This document shows, in pieces, positions 50,448 through 55,027 of a stretch of DNA of 55,027 bases (position 1 is its first letter; each line of letters begins with the position of its first letter). The notes beneath the pieces were generated by a model that was given only the letters and a program-made list of their open reading frames with translations, searched no databases and had not been told where the DNA came from. A program made the translations under genes and the position numbers. The DNA is taken from NCBI GenBank assembly GCA_025054655.1, contig JANWZL010000013.1:1-55027 (forward strand), given 5' to 3'. Source of the stretch: Thiobacillaceae bacterium. Its GTDB lineage: Bacteria; Pseudomonadota; Gammaproteobacteria; Burkholderiales; Thiobacillaceae.

Positions 50448-51389
50448 TTAGGCCCCATCGTCGCCCTCGGTCATGCCCTGCCTGGGGATGTACAAGGAGA
50501 ACAGGCTACCCCGGCCCAGCTGCGACTGCACCTCCACCCAGCCGCCATGGGCCTCGGCCACCTGCTTGACGATGGCCAGGCCCAGCCCGCTGCCCTCGGC
50601 ACGGGTGGTGTAGAACGGCTCGAACAGCCGTGCGCGCACCTGCTCGGGGATGCCCGCGCCCTCGTCCTGGACTTGGAAGACCACGAAGGGCCCGGCCTCG
50701 GCGTGCGCGATCAGGCGTATGGTACTCCCCGCGGGGCTGGCCTGCAGCGCGTTCTCCAGCAGACTGGTCAGCGCCCCGACCAGGGCGGCACGGTCGGCCA
50801 CCATGCTGAGCTCGCCGCAACGGGCCTGCACCTGCAGACACACCCCTGCGCTGCTGGCCTGCGCCTCGATGACCTGCAGCGCCTCCTCCAACAGCGCCCG
50901 CACCGCGAATCGGCTGGGCCGCCCGCGCGCGCCGCGTACGAAGGCCAACATGTCGGTGATGAGCCGCTCCAGGTGCTGCAGGCGTTCGCCGGCCTTGGCG
51001 GCGAAGCGCAGGCGATCGGCCTCGCTCAGTTCGGGCCGCGCCAGGTGACCGACGTACAGCAGCGCCGCGGCCAGCGGGGTGCGCAGTTGGTGCGCCAGCC
51101 GCGCGGCCACCTCGCCCAGGGCCGACAAGCGCTCGCGGCGCGCCAGTTCGCCGTTGGCGGCGGCCAGTTCGGCCGACAGGCGGGCCACCTGGGCCTGCAG
51201 TTCGTGATAGGCCTCGGCCAGCCGGTCCGAGGTGGCGCTGAACAGGGCAAAGGCCTGCTTGAGCCCGTCCGGGTCGAGCCGGGCCTGGTCGTCGGCGCAT
51301 GGGCGGGCGCCAGCCACGGCGGCCGACGGGCCTTCCGATCCGGTCCGGTGCGCTGCGTCCACGGGGCTGCGGTCACGCTCGAGGTCCAT
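50448..51389 (-). CDS. flrB: FlrB/FleS-like sensor histidine kinase
   Basis: RRERLSALGEVAARLAHQLRTPLAAALLYVGHLARPELSEADRLRF...EGSGLGLAIVKQVAEAHGGWVEVQSQLGRGS; upstream of flrC. Confidence 0.88.
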   Translation of the reverse strand: MDLERDRSPVDAAHRTGSEGPSAAVAGARPCADDQARLDPDGLKQAFALFSATSDRLAEAYHELQAQVARLSAELAAANGELARRERLSALGEVAARLAHQLRTPLAAALLYVGHLARPELSEADRLRFAAKAGERLQHLERLITDMLAFVRGARGRPSRFAVRALLEEALQVIEAQASSAGVCLQVQARCGELSMVADRAALVGALTSLLENALQASPAGSTIRLIAHAEAGPFVVFQVQDEGAGIPEQVRARLFEPFYTTRAEGSGLGLAIVKQVAEAHGGWVEVQSQLGRGSLFSLYIPRQGMTEGDDGA

Positions 51390-51410
51390 CGGTGCCAATG
51401 ATAGCAACGC

Positions 51411-51437
51411 TAAAGTTTTCCCGCCTTTAGCCGTTCA
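51411..51437 (+). promoter_or_regulatory. Candidate sigma28 (FliA) promoter for the che operon
   Basis: TAAAGTTT (51411-51418), 11-nt spacer, GCCGTTCA (51430-51437) versus consensus TAAAGTTT-N11-GCCGATAA; ATG at 51473. Confidence 0.75.
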
Positions 51438-51472
51438 TAGCCTCAACCCAACCGCTCGGCGACGTTCACACC

Positions 51473-52414
51473 ATGTCCGATCTGCTGCACCGCATCGACG
51501 CCCGCACCAAACTGGCCGGCGCGAACAAGCTGGAGATCCTGCTGTTCACGCTGGGCACGGACGCCGAATCCGGCCGCAGGGAACTGTTCGGCATCAACGT
51601 CTTCAAGGTGCGCGAGGTCATGCGTGTGCCGCCGATCACGCGCGCGCCGGACATGCCGCCGGCGGTCGAGGGCATGGTGAGCCTGCGCGGGGTGCTGGTC
51701 CCGGTAGTGGATTTGGCCAAATACATCGGGTTGGCCACGGACCACGCACCCACCATCATGATCGTCACCGAATATAACGGCCAGACCCAGGGCTTCCTGG
51801 TCGGCGAGGTGGACACCATCCTGCGCATCGACTGGGCCGACATGAAGGTGCCGCCCGGCATGCTGACAGCCCGCATGGGGGGACTGGTCACCGCCGTGAC
51901 CGAGCTCAAGGATGGACGGCTGGTGATGATGCTAGACGTGGAGAAGATCCTCTCCGACACCACCCAGTACGACGATGCGCACATCTATGCCGGCCTCAGC
52001 CCTCTGGGTCGGGCGGACCGCACGGTGTTCTACGCCGACGATTCCTCCGTGGCTCGCCGCCAGATCGCGCGCACGCTGGAGGCCTTGGGTGTGCAGGGCA
52101 TCGCCGCGGCCAACGGCCGCCAGGCCTGGGAGGAGCTGCAGCGCCTGGCCGCGCAGGCCGAGCTGTCGGGCCGGCCGTTGCGCGAGCTGTTCCAGGTCAT
52201 CCTCACCGACGTGGAGATGCCGGAGATGGATGGCTATGTCCTGACCAAACGCGTCAAGGCGGACGCGCGCTTCAACGGCATCCCGGTGCTGATGCATTCC
52301 TCGCTGTCCTCCGAGGCCAACCGCCAGCTCGGGCTGTCGGTGGGCGTGGACGAATACGTGCCCAAGTTCGAACCGCACCGGCTGGCCGAGGTGCTGGCCC
52401 GTCTGCTCAGATGA
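51473..52414 (+). CDS. cheV: Chemotaxis protein CheV (CheW + REC), copy 1
   Basis: KLEILLFTLG...LFGINVFKVREVMRVPPITRAPDMPPAVEGMVSLRG; REC FYADDSSVARRQI. Confidence 0.95.
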   Translation: MSDLLHRIDARTKLAGANKLEILLFTLGTDAESGRRELFGINVFKVREVMRVPPITRAPDMPPAVEGMVSLRGVLVPVVDLAKYIGLATDHAPTIMIVTEYNGQTQGFLVGEVDTILRIDWADMKVPPGMLTARMGGLVTAVTELKDGRLVMMLDVEKILSDTTQYDDAHIYAGLSPLGRADRTVFYADDSSVARRQIARTLEALGVQGIAAANGRQAWEELQRLAAQAELSGRPLRELFQVILTDVEMPEMDGYVLTKRVKADARFNGIPVLMHSSLSSEANRQLGLSVGVDEYVPKFEPHRLAEVLARLLR

Positions 52415-52424
52415 GGGGGTAGGT

Positions 52425-53357
52425 ATGCGCATCAACGACGCGACCCCGCTGCTCGACTCCATCGAGGCCCGCACCCGGCTGGCGGGCTCGAACAAGATGG
52501 AACTGCTGCTGTTCACCCTGGGTTCACGCGAGACCTTCGGCATCAACGTGTTCAAGGTGCGCGAGGTCCTACCTACCCCGCCCATCACCCTGACGCCGAA
52601 CATGCCCTATGGGGTGGAAGGGGTGATCAGCCTGCGCGGCAGCATCATCCCCGTGATCTCCTTGGGCCGCTTCGTGAAAACGGGATCGTCGTCGCAGGGG
52701 CTGGGTGGGACCATGATCGTGACCGAGTTTTCGCGGCACACCCAGGGCTTCCTGGTCGAGGCCGTGGACCGCATCATCCGCGTCGATTGGGACCGCGTCA
52801 AACCGCCGGAAGACATGCTCGCCGGCCAGGATGGGCTGATCACCGCCATCACCGAGCTCGACGATGGGCGTCTGGTCTCCATCCTGGACGTGGAGAAGGT
52901 GCTCGCCGAGGTCATGGGCGACAAACCCGCGCCGCGCCTGCCTGCCGTACCAGGGCTAGAGGGCAAGACGGTCTTCTTCGCCGACGACTCCGCCGTGGCG
53001 CGCAAGGAGATCGTCACCGTGCTCGATCGCCTGGGGTTGCGGCACATCCAGGCCAATAACGGCAAAGAGGCGTGGGAGAAGCTCAACGCCCTGGCCAAAG
53101 GCTGCGACCGGCAGAATCTGCGCGAGCGCTTGCAACTGATCCTGGTCGACGCCGAGATGCCGCAGATGGACGGCTATGTTCTCACCCGCCTCATCAAGGC
53201 CGATACCCGCTTCGCCGGCATCCCGGTGATCATGCATTCCTCGCTGTCCTCCCAGGCCAACAAGGCCATGGGGCAGAGCGTGGGGGTGGACGCCTATCTG
53301 GCGAAATTCGATCCGGTGGTCCTGGCCGAGACCCTGACGAGTTTCCTTGCACGCTGA
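52425..53357 (+). CDS. cheV: Chemotaxis protein CheV (CheW + REC), copy 2
   Basis: KMELLLFTLGSRETFGINVFKVREVLPTPPITLTPNMPYGVEGVISLRGSIIPVI; REC FFADDSAVARKEI. Confidence 0.95.
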   Translation: MRINDATPLLDSIEARTRLAGSNKMELLLFTLGSRETFGINVFKVREVLPTPPITLTPNMPYGVEGVISLRGSIIPVISLGRFVKTGSSSQGLGGTMIVTEFSRHTQGFLVEAVDRIIRVDWDRVKPPEDMLAGQDGLITAITELDDGRLVSILDVEKVLAEVMGDKPAPRLPAVPGLEGKTVFFADDSAVARKEIVTVLDRLGLRHIQANNGKEAWEKLNALAKGCDRQNLRERLQLILVDAEMPQMDGYVLTRLIKADTRFAGIPVIMHSSLSSQANKAMGQSVGVDAYLAKFDPVVLAETLTSFLAR

Positions 53358-53393
53358 GCCACCGCGCACATCGGGTGATCGAGAGAGACACAC

Positions 53394-53783
53394 ATGCCTG
53401 ACAAGAGACTGAAATTCCTGGTCGTGGACGACTTCTCCACCATGCGGCGCATCGTGCGCAATCTGCTCAGGGAGCTGGGTTATACCCACGTCGATGAGGC
53501 CGAGGATGGTGCCAGCGCCCTGGCCAAACTCAAGGGTGGTGGATTCGATTTTGTCATCACGGACTGGAACATGCCCACGATGACGGGTATAGAACTGCTC
53601 AAGCGCATCCGCGCCGACGCCGCACTGAGCAGGCTGCCGGTGCTGATGATCACCGCCGAGGCAAAGAAGGAGAACATCATCGAGGCGGCACAAAACGGGG
53701 CCTCGGGTTACATCGTCAAACCCTTCACTGCGGCCGTGCTGGAAGAGAAGTTGAACAAGATCTTCGAGAAGTACGGGTTGTGA
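53394..53783 (+). CDS. cheY: Chemotaxis response regulator CheY
   Basis: [24 protein letters not shown]...[17 protein letters not shown]...[28 protein letters not shown]. Confidence 0.98.
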   Translation: MPDKRLKFLVVDDFSTMRRIVRNLLRELGYTHVDEAEDGASALAKLKGGGFDFVITDWNMPTMTGIELLKRIRADAALSRLPVLMITAEAKKENIIEAAQNGASGYIVKPFTAAVLEEKLNKIFEKYGL

Positions 53784-53795
53784 TGGAGGGCCGCA

Positions 53796-53832
53796 ACGGA
53801 AGACGGGAAGAGGGAAGCGGGAAGGGAAGAAA
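53796..53832 (+). repeat. Heptamer tract (GGGAAGN) with G-quadruplex-compatible sequence between cheY and cheZ
   Basis: cggaagacgggaagagggaagcgggaagggaag; GGG-AAGA-GGG-AAGC-GGG-AA-GGG. Confidence 0.8.
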
Positions 53833-53849
53833 CGGTTGCGGGGTATGGT

Positions 53850-54656
53850 ATGGCTGACGGGGGGATTGTGATGAGTGGTGATAGCCCTGAGCTCGAGGCC
53901 TTGTTCGACAGCATCGCGGCGCAGCACGACCCAGTCGTGTCGCGCCGCGGGGGCGCACAAGGCGACACGCCGGAGTTGGAGGCCCTGTTCGACAGCATCG
54001 CCTCGGCGGTCAGCCGTGAGCTGGCTGCGGGTCACGAGGGGGCGACGGCCTGTCCCGAGCGGGTGTACGCGCAGATCGGCCGCATCACGCGCCAGTTGCA
54101 CAATCTTTTGCGTGAGCTGGGGCCGGATGGTCTGCTGCAGAAGGCCGCCCGTGAGATCCCCGACAACCGCGACCGGCTGCACTACATCGCCAGCATGACC
54201 GCGCAGGCGGCCGAACGCACGCTCAGTGCCGCCGAGTCGGCGCAGCCCATCCAGCAGGAGCTGGGCGACACGGCCCGCAGCCTGGCCGCGCAATGGACGC
54301 TGTTGTTCGAGCGCAAACTCGGTGTGGAGGAGTTCAAGACCCTGGTGCACGACACCCATGCCTTCCTCGCCCGGGTGCCGAGCCAGACCGAGGCCACCCG
54401 CGCCCATCTGATGGAGATCGTCATGGCGCAGGACTTCCAGGACCTCACGGGGCAGGTCATCCGCAAGGTCCTGGAGGCCGTGCAAGACCTGGAAAAACGC
54501 CTGCTGTGCCTGCTCATCGAGACCAGCCCGGAGGACAAACGCCAGGCCGTGCGTCCGGCCCTGCTGGAGGGTCCGGTCATCGACGCCGAGGGCCGCGACG
54601 ACGTGGTTACCGACCAGGCGCAGGTGGACGCGCTGCTGGAGAGCCTGGGATTCTGA
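53850..54656 (+). CDS. cheZ: Protein phosphatase CheZ
   Basis: MAQDFQDLTGQVIRKVLEAVQDLEKRL signature and C-terminal QVDALLESLGF; alternative start 53871. Confidence 0.95.
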   Translation: MADGGIVMSGDSPELEALFDSIAAQHDPVVSRRGGAQGDTPELEALFDSIASAVSRELAAGHEGATACPERVYAQIGRITRQLHNLLRELGPDGLLQKAAREIPDNRDRLHYIASMTAQAAERTLSAAESAQPIQQELGDTARSLAAQWTLLFERKLGVEEFKTLVHDTHAFLARVPSQTEATRAHLMEIVMAQDFQDLTGQVIRKVLEAVQDLEKRLLCLLIETSPEDKRQAVRPALLEGPVIDAEGRDDVVTDQAQVDALLESLGF

Positions 54657-54725
54657 TCGACGAGGGGTCGGTCGGCCCTGCGAGCGGCCGGCCGATACAG
54701 CACCACACGTGGATGCAAGCACAAG

Positions 54726-55027
54726 ATGAGTGACTTCGCCGGAATGGAAGAACTGCTGCGGGACTTCCTGCTGGAGGCGGAAGAACTGCTGGGTCAGGTG
54801 GACAACGGGCTGGTCGAGCTGGAGCGACGGCCCGACGACAGGGAACTGCTCAACGACATCTTCCGCGGTTTCCACACCATCAAGGGCGGGGCCGGTTTCC
54901 TCAACATCGATGCCCTGGTCACGCTGTGCCACCGCACGGAAAACCTGTTCGACAAGCTGCGCAATGGAGAGCTCGCCCTCTCGGCGGAGCTGATGGACCT
55001 CATCCTGCAGGCCACGGCCAGCGTGCG
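54726..55027 (+). CDS. cheA: Chemotaxis histidine kinase CheA (truncated by window end)
   Basis: MSDFAGMEELLRDFLLEAEELLGQVDNGLVELERRPDDRELLNDIFRGFHTIKGGAGFLNIDALV (P1 domain). Confidence 0.96.
   Translation, partial: MSDFAGMEELLRDFLLEAEELLGQVDNGLVELERRPDDRELLNDIFRGFHTIKGGAGFLNIDALVTLCHRTENLFDKLRNGELALSAELMDLILQATASV

Noticed and set aside
1-55027. CRISPR arrays, tRNA/rRNA genes, prophage or integrase
   Set aside because: None recognised by eye. A search with tRNAscan-SE, Infernal and a CRISPR finder would be needed to exclude small RNA genes.

Overview
GC-rich proteobacterial chromosome segment (beta/gammaproteobacterial-type gene content; taxonomy not determinable from sequence alone). Almost all of the window is core or housekeeping: ppa(-), rpsT(-), murJ-ribF-ileS-lspA-fkpB-ispH-msrB, pyrD, ald, rsx/rnfABCDGE-nth, FIST/DUF1841/cobalamin adenosyltransferase, a soluble NarX/NarL-like two-component pair, amiC-tsaE, queG-murI, a small cytochrome c, a tightly overlapping minus-strand operon aat-bpt-hyp-lipoprotein protease-PilZ-thyA-folA, a cbb3 oxidase cluster (ccoI-S-N-O-Q-P-G-H), a flagellar operon (flrB-flrC-fliE-F-G-H-I, minus strand) and a chemotaxis operon (cheV-cheV-cheY-cheZ-cheA). 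The accessory parts are two TA-like modules: Phd/PIN at 1.5-2.4 kb and DUF6516/HTH at 12.0-12.7 kb. Most notable non-annotation signals: (1) a 141-bp MITE-like element with near-perfect 16-bp terminal inverted repeats and a 6-bp target duplication, inserted exactly in frame (+147 nt) in the PIN toxin gene; (2) several heptanucleotide tandem-repeat tracts (GTGAGGN, GGGAAGN, GGCCAGG) at gene junctions, one apparently supplying the SD and start codon of folA and one apparently encoding an in-frame insertion in ileS; (3) a CheZ with a duplicated N-terminal peptide resembling its own C-terminal CheY-binding tail; (4) strong tandem hairpins in the cco and flagellar intergenic regions. I found no CRISPR array, rRNA, tRNA or phage, and no convincing wholly new defence system.
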